Origin: Archegozetes longisetosus
Taxonomy: Eukaryota; Arthropoda; Arachnida; Sarcoptiformes; Trhypochthoniidae
Assembly: GCA_018873245.2 (NCBI GenBank)
Contig: JAEMBT020000004.1
Location: 5,504,573-5,568,572 of the forward strand
Reading direction: 5' to 3'
Length of the DNA: 64,000 bases
Below the pieces are notes generated by a model, which saw only the letters and a list, made by a program, of their open reading frames with translations, did not search any database and was not told the origin of the DNA. Every line of letters starts with the position of its first letter. The stretch's first letter is position 1. The translations under genes were made by a program, and so were the position numbers. Shown here one piece after another: positions 26,104 to 38,973 of the stretch.

Positions 26104-27505
26104 TCGTTAAATTAAAATAAAACTTTAAAAGTGAACGGAATTGAGATAAGAGTAATAAGTTGTTGAGAACCCATACATTAAATAGATTTTTATCAAAAAT
26201 CAATAAAGACTTAATAAATACTTTAAGACTTATTTGTCAATTAGTAGGTTTTTCTCACGATTAAACTTAAAATGTCTAAGTTAAGTGCAATTTTTATTTA
26301 CATTAATTACAGCTAATTTATGAATTCAAACTGAGTTTTATTTCTTAATTTTGATCAATTGATTAGGATCTGTCAATTCTATGTGAATATGTCTCTAAGG
26401 CTTTTCAAACGTCTTTCACTGTTAGGTCACTTTTTAAATAGTTTGTTAAGCTTTTTATCGATTGGTGGAAAGTTATTTTTGGTAAAAAGCAACAAAAGAA
26501 AACTCTAGAGTAGTATCAAATATGGTTAAGTATTCAACTTGTTCGTTATATGGTTCGAGTTAAATGTGAAATGTATTTTGAAATTAGTTTTAGGTGAAAG
26601 ACGAAAAAAAAAACAAAAGCAAAAAGTGGAAAATGGAGTAAAATAAAGTTTGTAAAGCAATTAAAATTAGATAAAAGTTAAAATATATGACATGAAAAGA
26701 TTGCAATTTAGATATTAGGTTAAAATTAAGTTACTCGTAATGGTAGTAAAAATAAGTAGATAGTTTAAATAAATGCAATTTATTTGTCTGACATGAATTA
26801 AGATAGATTCTCCTGTCTCGTAACCTCTTCTCTGATGAAACTAATTCGGAAAATATGTGAGATAAACTTTCTGATTGCATTCTCCCTTTCTATCTAATCT
26901 TTTCTTTCTTTTCACTTTAGTTTTTCTTTAGTTTTTCTTCAGTTTCCTTTAAACTCTTTTAACTACTTGTTAATAATTGAACACAACTCAATTCTAAACA
27001 CTCCTCAATTATACTAAGCAACAAAAGAAGATTAGATTTTAAAAGAATGTAAAAGATTGACACAATTTAGAATAAGCAATGCTTGTATTGGTAATCAATC
27101 AAACGATTTGCGAATTAGAACAAACTTTTGAATGAAGTTCTCACAATTAGAGAGACTGCGCACTACGAACACATCCAATTATTGTGTAATCATTCAAATA
27201 AGTAAACTTTCAATAAAATTACCTTAAAAGTGATTGCATTCAACACTTCAAAACTATGTTTATTAGCCTTAACTAAACATTATTTTTTCGAATTATCTCT
27301 TTTCTACTGATTCTTCTTTCGAATATTATTTTGAAATTAGTTAATCAATTGTTTAGTAAACAGTAAAATGAATCTAAAGGTTTTAACAAAAGAGCGCATG
27401 TCTTCAGTTTGAAAACACATTCAAAAACAGATTTGAAGTAGTTCTAAATTTTGTTTTTAATGACTCTTATTGTAATTTACTAATTGATGTCATACATTGA
27501 ATATA
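26104..27505. other. Divergent intergenic region
   Basis: Separates the coiled-coil gene (-) from WRAP53 (+). It holds poly-A and pyrimidine runs and no supported exon. It probably contains both promoters. Confidence 0.5.
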
Positions 27506-30081
27506 ATGTCGGAAATTACTGAAGAACCAATTGAACATTCAAATGAAGCCCACGACGAAAATGAAACGAACGTTGAAAATGATGAGTTGGTTTTAAATCA
27601 AAACGAGATTGAGTCAAATGAAACCCAATCTAATTGTACGATACAAACTAATGAACAATTAGTTAGTTATCAACATTACTATGACTGGAATAGTACACCA
27701 AAACTTATAACGAAAGCATCTACCAATGAATTCAATAGTTGCCAAAATCAATTCAATAATTATCTGAAAGGCTGCAAATGGTCTCCAGACGGATCTTGCC
27801 TTATGACCAATAGTGAAGACAAATGTTTAAGACTTTTCAATTTACCTCAGGTTTTATGTAATAATCAAATTGTTTTTAATGAACAGATAGAAGAAATGGT
27901 AAGGATTTAGCTTCTTTTATCAAAACCAATACTTATTTTAATCTGAATACGATTTTGACAAATGATGACTAATTAAAGGCGAATTTGATTTAAATTTGAT
28001 GCTAATTTGCATAAAATATTAGAACAATTGCTTTCAAGTCAAATAAACAATTGTTTTACTAATAGTTGGCTTAAATTATGCATATATCAAATTGTGTGAT
28101 TCATTGCAAACTATTAATTTAAAGTTTTATTAATAGTTTGTTGTGATCCCCCGCTTTATCATTCTTATTAATTACATAAACATTTATTTATTTTTTAAAG
28201 CATTAAATCGAAAATGATATCTCTTTTACGATCTGATGTCGAAATTGTTTCAATATTTGATTGGTATCAGTTTCGCAGAAGTCAGTTTAGCTGAAACAGG
28301 TTAAAATTAACCTTACAACTGATCTTCTCATCTCTAAACCTTTGGGTTTGTGAGTTGATTCATACTTATCAAAGTAAAATAAAAAATTGAACAGTAATCA
28401 ACAGATTTAGGTAAGCTTAAGCATCAATAGTCAGTAGAAACTAACAAGACTAAAAACATTTGGTTAAATGTTAGATTTTCTAGATTCATTTTCATTGATA
28501 TATGAGCTGAATTTTGAAATTTTAAAAATATCACATTTACCATGCTTTTTGAATATTTGAATAAGATTTTTAGTTTACTAATTTGGCTTAACTCCTATTT
28601 ACAGTATATCGTTTCTAAAACTCAGAATTTATTACATCGATGATGAAATACTTTTTATGTAGAACATGAAATGTGTACTCGAAACTTATATTCTTAGTAC
28701 CGAGCTCTTCATAGTAACTTTGAAGAATAGAGGGCTTTTCTAAAATCTAAACTGAGATTAGGAAACAGAGAAATCCAACTTTCGACTAAACTGACTTCTG
28801 CGAAATTGACTCCCCTACGTCAAAGTTTTACTCGTCTATTCATGTATTTGTTCAATTGATAAGTTAGTTAACGATATTTTCGATTAAACTAGAATTCAGT
28901 CCTCAAAATAAGAGAAAGCGAACTCATATATGATTACTGTTGGTACCCAAGAATGAATTCAGGCGACGCCTCCACTTGTTTGTAAGAACTCTTAAATCAA
29001 TTGTAAGCCTTCATGAAAGTTAATTAACGCAAATATTTGCTATTAGATTCTTGAGCACTAGTCGTGATAATCCAATGCACTTATGGGACGCATATAATGG
29101 ACAACTTGTGTGTACGTATAGAGCTTACAATTATGCGGACGAAGTGATTGCAGCAAATTCTGTAGCATTCAGTCTCGACGGAACCAAAATATACAGTGGT
29201 TTTGAGAAATCGATTCGTATATTTGATACCTGCTCGCCCGGACGAGTTTGTCTTACAAAGGCAACTTTCGGTATAGTTTTTAAATTAGACAAATCTCAAA
29301 TCAAGCATTGCTGTTATTTTAACCTTTAATATAAAATAGAGTACAAAGAAGGACAAAAAGGCATCATATCATGCATTGCCGTAAATCCAATGAATCCGAA
29401 TATATTGGCAGTCGGTTCTTATGACAAAAGTATTGGCCTGTATGAAGAACCATTAGTCAATAATATTTGTGTGTTAGTTGGTCAAAAAGGAGGTCTAACG
29501 CATCTCAAGTTCTCTTCTGATGGCAACCGTCTTTATAGCGGTGGCAGAAAAGTATTAAACTTTTTAATACTTATCAAACAATGTCTTATTTTGTATTAAT
29601 GTTATACCAAGGATTCAGAAATACTTTGTTGGGATATTCGAAATATCGGTGAAATCTTACATGTAATTAATCGTGAGGTCACAACGAATCAGAGAATCTA
29701 TTTCGACTTATCCGTTGATTGTAAATATTTGGCCACAGGAAATGATAGCGGATTCATATCTGTTTATGATATTAGTTCTGATATTATTTCGGATGATGTT
29801 TTAAAACCTATCAGTTCGTTTAAAGCACACGATGACTGTGCTAATGGTGTCAGGTATTGATCGATTGATTCATGTTTATCATAAATTGTAAACGTATATT
29901 AATTTTTGATTATTGGGATAGCTTTCATCCGACTTTACCAGTATTGGGATCGACGTCTGGTGAACGAAAACTTGTTGAGATATCTGATGACAATAATGAG
30001 GACTTATTTTGCCTGAATAGAGAAAACCATGAAAATAGCCTAAAATTGTGGTGGGTTTCTAATGATCATAAACACGATTGA
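27506..30081 (+). CDS. WRAP53: WRAP53/TCAB1, WD-repeat Cajal-body RNA-binding protein
   Basis: In animals this protein binds the CAB box of scaRNAs and telomerase RNA and directs them to Cajal bodies. Exons 27506-27898, 28893-28981, 29047-29270, 29340-29551, 29612-29853 and 29922-30081 join with matching phases to give 439 residues. An acidic, Asn/Glu-rich N-terminus (~75 residues) precedes the WD propeller. Family landmarks in order: YLKGCKWSPDGSCLMTN, IYDYCWYPRMNSGD, SRDNPMHLWDAYNGQL, GIISCIAVNP, GLTHLKFSSDGNRLYSGGRK, REVTTNQRIYFDLS and DCANGVSFHPTLP, ending LKLWW. The upstream ATG at 27506 is the first in frame. Confidence 0.95.
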
Positions 30082-31761
30082 AATTTTTAGTCATTAATTT
30101 GTAAAATGTTCATAAAAATGAATTCATCTGTAATTTTTGTCATAATAAATATATTTTAATTCTTTGAGAATACTCTGTTAGATATCTACATTGTATAAAT
30201 TCTATCATAAATACCTGTACTTTATTTCATCAAATGTATTAATTGCTTTTGCTTTCAAAAGCATGAAATTTGCACATTGCCCAACATTTTTTAGCTAACA
30301 TTTGACGCACAGTTGATCCGCTGATTAGTTCATTACTGTTGTCCGTTGATTATTTAGAGGAATTCCTGTGAAAGGTTAGTCGTCAATAGCTTTTTGCATA
30401 CTATCGGATCTATACTGTTAATTATTGGTCATTACTAGAGTGGCAACTTGAGAGTCTCAATCTCGATCTAGTTAAAGTTTTATAGTTTAGTAAATCTTAA
30501 AAAATTCCCTTTAAGTTTATGTTGAACTTTAGTTCTCATGTGCACAGAAAGCTTTGATAATCAAACAGATCGCAGAATGCACTGAAAACAGATTTCCCAA
30601 TTTATTTGATTACATTCTAACTCTTGGGAAAATTCAAATTTAGAAAAATAGATCTAATTAATCTTTAGCTTTCAAAGTAAGAAAGCATTAAGATAATGAA
30701 GTATATGATAGTATTTGATATAGTTATACATAATTTTTGATGCAATAATTATAGATAAACATTACTTCAATAAGTGGTGACTTATTTCTAGTGCTGACTA
30801 ATTAAAATTTCGAGAGTCGAGATTCTTAATGAGATTCTCAAGTCTCGATCGAGTGTTCGAGACTCGAAAGTTGTAACCCTCAGAAATAACGATTACTACT
30901 GTCAATGCATGTAAAATAAAATGAAGAGAGATGATTTTGACACTCTAAAAAGTGAAGTTTTACTATTGAGTCATATTTCAATATCAATAATATATGTTTA
31001 GAGTAGATTTGGAAACTCTGCCTTAGATAAAGGAATCATTACAAACTTAATACAAATTTATTTCGGATCCTATGTGTGCATGAATTAGCTTTAGTGCTGA
31101 ATCAAACCCATCAGTATTGCAAGTCTCGGTCAGGTTTAATTTAAATCCTAGCTAAACTTGGTAACCTTTAAGCTTAAGTAGTTTTCCGAACTACTGCTAC
31201 CGAAAGTATTCAAACTTAGCTAATAAGGTATTATTGATGAGTTTGTGCTGGGAGATTGAAGGATATTTGGCAAAGCACTGAAGCTTATTATAGCATAACT
31301 CGTCAAATTACGTTTAACTTTAGTTAATTAGTCGATAATTACGACAATAATTAAATTGACGTTTCTATAGTTTCAAACATCCCGCTTTCATTTTTTTGAA
31401 ACTTCAATACTTATCAAGAAAATATTTTCAAAATCTTTGTCACTACATATCTCAACTGCATTCAAATTTTAGTCCTTTTTCAAACTGTATTCAATGGATT
31501 ACTTAAGCATTGAATTGAATGTTAAATGGTCATAAAATAGTGATGACTTAGTTGATTTGTATGAGAATAGAATCAAGTGAAAACATATGATTGAGTAATG
31601 AATAAATGTTAGTCTAATTAACTGAACACTTGTCACTAAAGCTCAAATGCATTTAATTTAATTGAATTCAAATCAAATCAATTTGAATAATTACTTAAAT
31701 CAAACAAAGTCCAAATACAAAGTATTATAAGTTATTTGTAAATAAATAAACTGATAGAGTA
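30082..31761. other. Intergenic region
   Basis: No exon that I can support. It contains the inverted-repeat element at 30435-30883 and otherwise AT-rich sequence. Confidence 0.5.
30435..30883. repeat. Possible non-autonomous DNA element with terminal inverted repeats
   Basis: The left end reads ctagagtggcaacttgagag, then tctcaatctcgatc. The right end reverse-complemented reads ctgagggttacaactttcga, then gtctcgaacactcgatc. They match over ~37 bases with small gaps, and further copies of the gagtctcgatc word lie inside. The element is 449 bp and non-coding. No clear target-site duplication was found. Confidence 0.45.
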
Positions 31762-33145
31762 ATGAGTGAAAGAGTTGTGATCAATGTGAGTCATGTCCCA
31801 TTTAATTGATTTACTTTTTCTTCACTTGCATTATTTCAAATAGATTTCTAACCATTCTTCGCAAGTGGCTCGTCCTACAAATCGTCAATTAACTCGATCC
31901 TCCATCAGAATCAGTAGTCAAAGAGAACGACCAAAGAGAGTCTTGACTCGAAAGAATAGAAGGACTAATCAAAACAATACTAATAATAATAATAATGACA
32001 TTAATGTAAATATGGGACAATCGGTTTCTAGTGTTGCATTGGACCTTACAATGCCTCGTCAATTAGAAGAATTGTCAGAAGAAGCCACAAATGAAAATAA
32101 TACCATTTCAGACTCTAATCAAACGCAAAATACAAATAATGGCATTAATACTAATACTAATAGTGATCGAGAAGTCAGTCAAATGTGTATTGACTTAACT
32201 GAAGACGAATCAATTGTCGACGAGAATAGTGTTGAATCTGATTCGGAAATTCAATGTATAAGTTCTTTTATACGAAATCCTCCAGATGTAGAGTTGGCTA
32301 TAATTAGAGAAACTAATCTGAATAGAAGACGAACAAATACCAGAGATAGGTCGAGATCTCCCATCGTCAGACGAGAACAAAACGATGAAATCATTGAAAT
32401 TACTAATTCTCGATCAGTCAGAACTTTCTCGAGGTTTGCTCTTCATTTCATCTATTTATATCATTGTCTTAATTTTGGTTTCTATTGTGTTAGCAGTGGT
32501 TCTGTCGCATCAAACATTGATAATAGAAGACAATCCTTTCGTAAGACTATTAAGTGTCCAATTTGTCTCGACGAAGAGACAGCTGTAAGTCTTTACTTAT
32601 ATTCCTATTTTGATTGATTAATTCATTTTAAAATTTACTTCTCAAACACATAAACCTTTGTGAATGTAGTTTAAGTTTTCTGTATTTACTTCAAAATAGT
32701 TAGAAAGTTGATTTATTTCTGAAAAAATTAATTTATTATAGTTTCAAATTTCTGGTCGACAATTGGTTTCAACGAATTGCGGTCATTTATTCTGCGACAG
32801 GTATTATCACATAATATTAGACTTGGATTACGTTCGAGTTATTCTTCTATCAGTCATAGAATATTTAGAATTTTATTTAAACATCTTATGATTTGTTAGA
32901 TTCATAATTGACATAAGTCTGACGTTTTTGTTTATTAAAGTCCTAAAGCCCACAAAATAGATTACCAGTAAACAGATTTTAGTTTCACTAAAACGTGAAA
33001 ACAATTAAGTGTTTTATTGAATTAATTTCGAACTTATTCACTAAATTTTAGGTGCATTAAAGAAGTGATAAAGACATCGAAGACTTGTCCAAATTGTCGT
33101 AAAAAAATATCGACTCAGAAAAGTTTTCATCCGATTTATATTTAA
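31762..33145 (+). CDS. RNF4: RNF4-like SUMO-targeted RING E3 ubiquitin ligase
   Basis: Ubiquitinates poly-SUMOylated nuclear proteins. Exons 31762-31785, 31844-32433, 32497-32584, 32742-32800 and 33052-33145 join with matching phases to give 284 residues. The N-terminus is basic and Asn-rich. SUMO-interacting motifs are visible as VALDLT, MCIDLTEDE and IQCISS. The RING finger follows CPICLDE, CGHLFC and CIKE with CPNCRKK (C3HC4), and the protein ends HPIYI, as vertebrate RNF4 does. The first exon is only eight codons (MSERVVIN) with a gtgagt donor; it fits in phase but is the least certain part. The intron 32434-32496 has no stop and could be retained. Confidence 0.88.
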
Positions 33146-33660
33146 TTAGTGTTATGATTGTATTTAATGATGAAATAATTGTGAACATAATAAACATTTT
33201 AGCTCTTTGTTTGATATTTTTTCTGAAATTCCATTTATATGAAAGTTATTTTATAATAAAAAATGGATAACTTATTTACTTTGAGTTTATTTTAATCAGA
33301 ATCAAGATCAAAATGACATAAAACGAATGCGTTAGGCAATTTTATCGAACTGATGCCACTCTAATTCAAACGGTTTGAGTCACCCTCACCTAATGTGACA
33401 AACTTATTAAATAACCGGCATTTCATTGGTTAGAGATTGTAATGTGAATTAAACTCTCTTCAAATTAAATGATTTATTTGCAGTGATTTCTAATCACTAC
33501 TTATACTACTTATGTATCAGTAGTTTAGAGTATATTTTTGCTCGCTCTGCAACAATTGATTCATTTATTAGTTATCTTTGATCGAGAAGAGTGTAAGTAA
33601 TAATTGAGTATTCCTTCACAACTACTGACAGCTATTTGAATGATTAGAGACTTCGTTAAA
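33146..33660. other. Intergenic region, ferritin upstream
   Basis: Short 3' end of the RING gene (AATAAA near 33.19 kb) followed by the ferritin promoter and leader. A gtgatt-tct-aatcac hairpin at ~33483 is present, but I see no iron-responsive element. Confidence 0.45.
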
Positions 33661-35535
33661 ATGGTAAAAATGGTCCTCAGAGTTGGATTAATTATATTCA
33701 TTGCTTATTATATTTCGTTTACTACTACTGTTTCGAGTCAAAGTAAGTATAAGTTTTGATTATCACTTAAAGATTATAACTTAAATCTGAACTTTAAGCT
33801 ATAACGCAATCAGACGTTTGTGTCAATCATTTCAATGTATTCCAAATAATGGAGTAATTATTGGCTAATTTATACATTCATTTTTAGATTACTAGTAATG
33901 AAAGAGCAGTTAAATTAGTTGAACAAGTCTATGTTGATTATACTAAAACGCATGTTTTAATCAATTACGATTACAGCTAAATTTGAAGTATACATTATGT
34001 AAAGATAAGCTATTCTGAAGCTTCAAACCGTTAAACTGTTAACAGTATTGAAAAACTTTTCTTCTCCACAACAATGCACTTAAATTGAGTCAATTAGATT
34101 ATATGACGTTACATATGAGTTTCCAGGCTTAAAGTAGTAATAACTTGTGTTCCATCTATAATTTTCTTGAGAAAAAGGGACAAATATAAAGTATTTTTCC
34201 CCTCTAACCTTCAATTTAGTTTGTTTGCTAGTTTTGCAGTTCTATCGTGATTAAAATATTTATTTCTCTATTTTTATCAAACTTTCTTGATTTAAACAAT
34301 TTTCATGAACTTTAGAAACTTTTGAAACCCAATCAAAAGCCAAGTATTTGTAGCCAAAAATTTGAAGTATACTTTCAAGTATTTAGACATAAAGATTTGT
34401 GTTAAATAAATGAAAAATTTAGAAAAGATAACATATGTAATAGTATTGGTTATATCGAATCTAATCTAATAGTTGAAAGTAAATGACATCTTTATTCACA
34501 TCTTCAATAGCAAAAATTGATACGTTAGCAAATATAGTTAATGAGATATTTAAGAAGCACTTAAACAGCTATTGAACTTCGATCGTTTGTAAGAATTGAT
34601 TTTTCTATGTAATACAACTTTTATTTGATTTGCCGAAACTCCAATATAAAGGCTTTAAAATTTTTATCATATCTCGAGAACTACTGATTCAACATTTCTA
34701 AACTTATCAGTATGAGTTCAGTCACTTTGAATTATTGATCTTTGAATGTTTAACGTTATTGTAGGCAATAATTTACCGGTAGGTGAGTCTAACCGTTATG
34801 ATATGAAGCCCGTATGTATACGCGAATTGAACACTCAGATTAATTCTGAACTCTATGCAAGTATGGTTTACATGAATATGGTATGGAAAACATCGAAATC
34901 TGTTGTCTGGATTGTTTTCTAAAAGTTACTTAATTTACCTTGAAGGGTGCGTACTTTGACAGCAATAAAGTTGCTCGAAAAGGATTTGCCAAATTCTTTA
35001 GTGATCAATCACGAGAAGAGAAAGAACATGCACACAAATTGATTGATTATATAAATAAAAGAGGAGGAATGGTCGATGCACTCGATGTCAAGGTATTATT
35101 CAACTATTTAATTACTAATTAGTGTAGAACTTGAGCAATTTCGAGTTTTTGACTTCGCCCTACTATCAATGAATAGATGCCTCTCAAAAGTACATGGAAT
35201 AGCCCCAGACAAGCACTTGAAGAAGCGCTTCAGTTGGAAAACAAAGTCAATGACGATATTCACAAAATTCATAGTATTGCTGAACACACTTGTCTGGACC
35301 CACACGTAAGATATTGCTTGAAAACAATTTATTAGCATTTAATTTGATGAATCTATTGATTTTGAAATGATAGCTGATGGACTTCTTGGAATCGGAATAC
35401 ATGGAAGAGCAAGTCAGTTCAATCAATCAATTGACAAGACTTCTCACAATGCTTATTCAAATGCAAGACGGAGTCGGGGAATATTTGCTCGATCGCCAAA
35501 TTCTTGAGGGTCATATCACTCCAAAGGATCTTTAA
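33661..35535 (+). CDS. Fer1HCH: Secreted ferritin heavy chain
   Basis: Iron-storage cage subunit that oxidises Fe(II). Exons 33661-33742, 34765-34880, 34946-35092, 35177-35305 and 35374-35535 join with matching phases to give 211 residues. A ~27-residue hydrophobic signal peptide precedes the four-helix domain, as in secreted arthropod ferritins. Ferroxidase ligands are present: Glu in NSELYASM, Glu-Glu and His in [10 protein letters not shown], Glu in ALQLENKV, and Gln in EEQVSS. It is therefore the heavy, catalytic type. Convergent with PRADC1, with 136 bp between stop codons. No iron-responsive element is evident in the genomic sequence just upstream, though an untranslated exon could lie further away. 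Confidence 0.95.
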
Positions 35536-35648
35536 TATTCAAAATATTTGAATAACTCATTATTAACTTTTATAGACGAAATAATTGAGTCCAAATTGTA
35601 GCTTTACTAATTTTATTTTTGAATAATATGAAAAGAGTATAGAATTTT

Positions 35649-35669
35649 AATAAATAAATTCGTTTTATT
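35649..35669. terminator. Overlapping opposed polyadenylation signals
   Basis: AATAAA at 35649-35654 on the plus strand serves ferritin. AATAAA at 35669-35664 on the minus strand serves PRADC1 and starts two bases after its stop codon. The two 3' ends must overlap. Confidence 0.7.
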
Positions 35670-35671
35670 GA

Positions 35672-37288
35672 TTACCAGACAACCCAAGGCGGTTGCTTTC
35701 TCTTGAGAGGTGTCTGCGATATGTTAATCGGAATATTAATAATGGCTCGATTCATATCCAATGCCTCCAATGTTTTTCTAATCATGTATCCGTCTTTCCC
35801 AAGCAGAAATGCTGCAGGAATCGAACAGTTTCGGGTTGTGTTGTCTCCAATCATCTCCACATACATATCATCGTTGCTATCATTATTATCATAAATTATT
35901 ATAGCAATCAACCCGTTTAATTCTGCCTCTATGCATTTGGCCAAAAACGAACAACCGCTACACAAATATTAAAATTACTTCAAATTTTACAGTCTATTTC
36001 ATAAATGCATAACTTATCTAAGTTTTGTGGCTTTAGTTGCCAACTTCTCCTGTTCAAAATATAGTGCAGTTTAACAGTGTTTAATATTTAGAAAAGTTTT
36101 CACTCACTCGTCAGCATAAAGATTCTGATAACTTATTCATTCTCCTGATATTATTTGAGCACAAATTTATCAATACTTTGCAAGTTTTGCACTTGTGATC
36201 TCTGCTATTTTACAAAACAACTTGTCTTAGGCTTAAAGTAGTAGAGTTTAACGCTATTTAAAATCTAAATAAAACTAAGCTAAGAACATGAGCTCGAGCT
36301 CCAACAATATAAGTTGGCAACTAAAACTGTTTTGTAATTCTTTAAACTTTAATTTTACTAAAGGCTCCATATCTAATTGATTTTTGAATTTGAAACAAAA
36401 CGAAAAAATATTTCAAATATTAGAAGTTAACTCTTCTGCTGGTCACTGTTTTTCTCAATAAAATAAAAGAGATGTACGATTTAATTAAATGCCAGAATTG
36501 GTTTAGCGATTAGTAAGTCTCGGAAATGAGTCAAATACGAACTAGTATATTAATTAATGTGAATAATTCACACCCTCTTTCAATGAGTCCAATATTACTT
36601 TGAAGTTCAAGTTTATTAACAATTGTTGAGCACAAATCGTTTGGTTCAACGATCACTAAATTGATGTGAGAGTGACTTGATTTCTGTGAGAAGATATAGC
36701 ATTAGAATTCAATATTTATGTCTTAATTGTATTTAGCACGCAGTCATTATTGCATAACAAGTTCAGATATGGAGTTCAGTTAAGTTTAATACTGAATCAC
36801 CGCTAACTTTCTAAATAATGTTAGCCAACCTGGGGCCACATTTTCGAAAGATTGCAAATTGCAAGACATAAGGAGATTGCAGATAGTTCGCTACAAATCA
36901 TCTATGAGCATTGCACAATTCGCAATGTTTCCAGAATGCAGCCCCTAATTTGCAATAATAGATAGTGCCAAACACACTTAAAACAATATTAATTATACTG
37001 CAAATCAATCAAATCCGTACAAAAGGAGTGCCGAAGTTTTGAGCAGGTCTGGCGCGGAATGTGTACCGAAGACTTTCTGGTTCTATTATCTCAAAGTAAA
37101 CGTCATCTTTCGGTTCGATTCTTGTCAACAATGATTCTATCATAGAATTAACACCAAATTTGAATCACAAAACTATCGTTTTATATAAGACTTATTTAAA
37201 ATATACCTGAAATCCTGGTGAATATCAGAATTAGCGACAAATTGATTATCAACTTATTAATGACTAGAAGTTTATTAAGAAATAGCAT
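35672..37288 (-). CDS. PRADC1: PRADC1 (PAP21), secreted protease-associated-domain protein
   Basis: A small secreted PA-domain protein of poorly known role. Exons on the minus strand: 37288-37207, 37136-37021, 36683-36574 and 35957-35672, phases matching, 197 residues. Exon 1 encodes a signal peptide (MLFLNKLLVIN... ending FTRIS). Then come VYFEIIEPESLRYTF, ARPAQNFGTPF, NLVIVEPND, IGLIERGGCSFLAK, DDMYVEMIGD, AAFLLGKDGYMIRKTLE, and the terminal QPPWVVW. All match vertebrate PRADC1 in order. Intron 36684-37020 contains a short inverted-repeat transposon. Divergent from BUB3. Confidence 0.93.
36832..36945. mobile_element. 114-bp MITE with terminal inverted repeats
   Basis: Ends are ggggccacattttcgaaag and, on the other strand, ggggctgcattctggaaac. 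The first 18 bases match at 14 positions, and similarity continues through (g/c)attgc(a/g)aattg for ~33 bases per arm. It is non-coding and lies in a PRADC1 intron. No clear target-site duplication. Confidence 0.65.
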
Positions 37289-37921
37289 CAAATGCGTTAG
37301 AACTATATTACTTATAAAATTCATTTTTAAAAAAGGTTAAAAAGCTAGTTGGAGACATTTTCACATTTATAACTTCAAAACTTCATAAGCAATAATTTGT
37401 CTATCCATTCGTTAACATATTGAATACTTTCACTAATTCAATAAATGTTTATTAGCTTTTATCAAATCTTGTATTACTTTTTATCTCTATTTTAATTTAC
37501 GCTTTCGGTTTTTCCCTAATATTACTTTAGCATTACGCTATAATAAAACTATAGCCTAACAATCATTTCAGAGCCTCTCATCTGTGAAAATAGCTGGTCA
37601 TTTGGTTTAAAAATATTTGAAAAGTAGGTTAGTAATTTTGTTAATTTTTCAATATACACGCCAAATGCTGTAATTTATGATAATATTGATCAACATTTAC
37701 TTAATATAAATTAACATAATTAATATGATTTAAATATTGTAAACTTTATGATTGGTGCAAAACTGTACGTAGTTTATGTGCGAACTTATCCGTTGAAAAC
37801 TTGATTTTCATTTGAACTCTAATAGAAAACTGGACGAGATTTTCAAATAATAGTTTTTGTTTATTGCTCTTTAGCAACAATTTAAATATAAATAAATAGC
37901 TATAAAATTAATTAATCCACA
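37289..37921. promoter_or_regulatory. Shared divergent promoter region PRADC1/BUB3
   Basis: 633 bp between two head-to-head start codons, AT-rich, no coding exon. Both promoters must lie here unless there are distant leader exons. Confidence 0.5.
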
Positions 37922-38973
37922 ATGACTTTGTTGGATTCTCCGAACGAGTTCAAATTAGACTCAGTGCCGAATGATTGCGTGCAAACCGTTAAATTTGGTC
38001 TTCAATCAAACCAATACCTATTGTCTGCCTCATGGGATGGTTCGGTCAGGCTCTATGATATCACTAACAATGCTCTCAGATGTAAATATACTCATTCAGC
38101 ACCAGTCCTCGACTGCGCTTTTCAGGTTTGTCTTCAATTTACTCATAATTCAACTCAATTTTCAGCAATTTTTTACCATTTTAGGATTCATACCATGTCT
38201 GGAGCGGAGGTTTTGACACTCAGGTCAAGATTTTTGACTTCAATTCAAGTACTGAAACAATACTGGGTTCACATAACGCTCCGATTCGTTGCGTTGAGTT
38301 TTGTCCAGAAGTTAATGTGATGATTACTGGCGGATGGGATGCAAATGTCAAACTATGGGACCCAAGAGCTCCGTCTGCAAGTGGCAGCTATGCGCAACCC
38401 GACAAAGTCTATACAATGGCTGTTTGTGGTGATAAGTTAGTTGTTGGAACTGCTGGTAGAAGAGTTCTTGTCTGGGACCTCAGAAATATGGGTTATGTTC
38501 AGCAAAGGAGAGAATCCAGTCTCAAATACCAAACTCGATGTATTCGTTGTTTCCCTAACAAACAGGGATATGTCTTGAGCTCTATTGAGGGAAGAGTTGC
38601 TGTCGAATATCTGGATCCAAGTCCTGAAGTGCAGAAAAAGAAATATGCGTTTAAGTGTCATCGAAATAAAGACAGTGCGACCGGCATTGAATCTATATAT
38701 CCAGTTAATGCCATCAGTTTTCATAATGGATACAATACTTTTGCGACAGGAGGTTCTGATGGATATGTCAACATTTGGGATGGTTTTAATAAGAAAAGAT
38801 TGTGTCAGTTCCATAAATATCCTTCTAGTATATCCTCACTTTCCTTCTCACCTGACGGCACGTATCTTGCGATCGCCTCTTCTTTCTTATTTGAAACTGA
38901 AGAGACGCGAGACATTCCTCCGGACGCTATATTTATCAGAAGAGTCACAGACCAAGAAACTAAACCTAAATAA
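37922..38973 (+). CDS. BUB3: BUB3, spindle-checkpoint WD-repeat protein
   Basis: Binds Bub1/BubR1 and MELT motifs of Knl1 at kinetochores. Exons 37922-38125 and 38185-38973 join in phase 0 to give 330 residues, the usual BUB3 length. Landmarks: LLSASWDGSVRLYD, YHVWSGGFDTQVKIFD (variant), ITGGWDANVKLWDPR, TMAVCGDKLVVGTAGRRV, VWDLRNM, SSIEGRVAVEYLDPSPE, KKKYAFKCHR, IYPVNAISFH, TFATGGSDGYVNIWDG and LAIASSFLFE. Start is the first ATG in frame. AATAAA at 39038. Confidence 0.97.

Noticed and set aside
32434..32496. Coding sequence across the RNF4-like intron
   Set aside because: It is open and in frame, but the segment is hydrophobic, unlike RNF4, and has clear gt/ag borders.
33481..33660. Iron-responsive element before ferritin
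   Set aside because: A CAGTG word is present, but flanking bases do not form the required stem and bulged C.
35108..35338. Minus-strand open frame over ferritin, and similar antisense frames over Tsf2, BMS1, BUB3 and IFT140
   Set aside because: They are shadows of strongly supported genes and show no family similarity.
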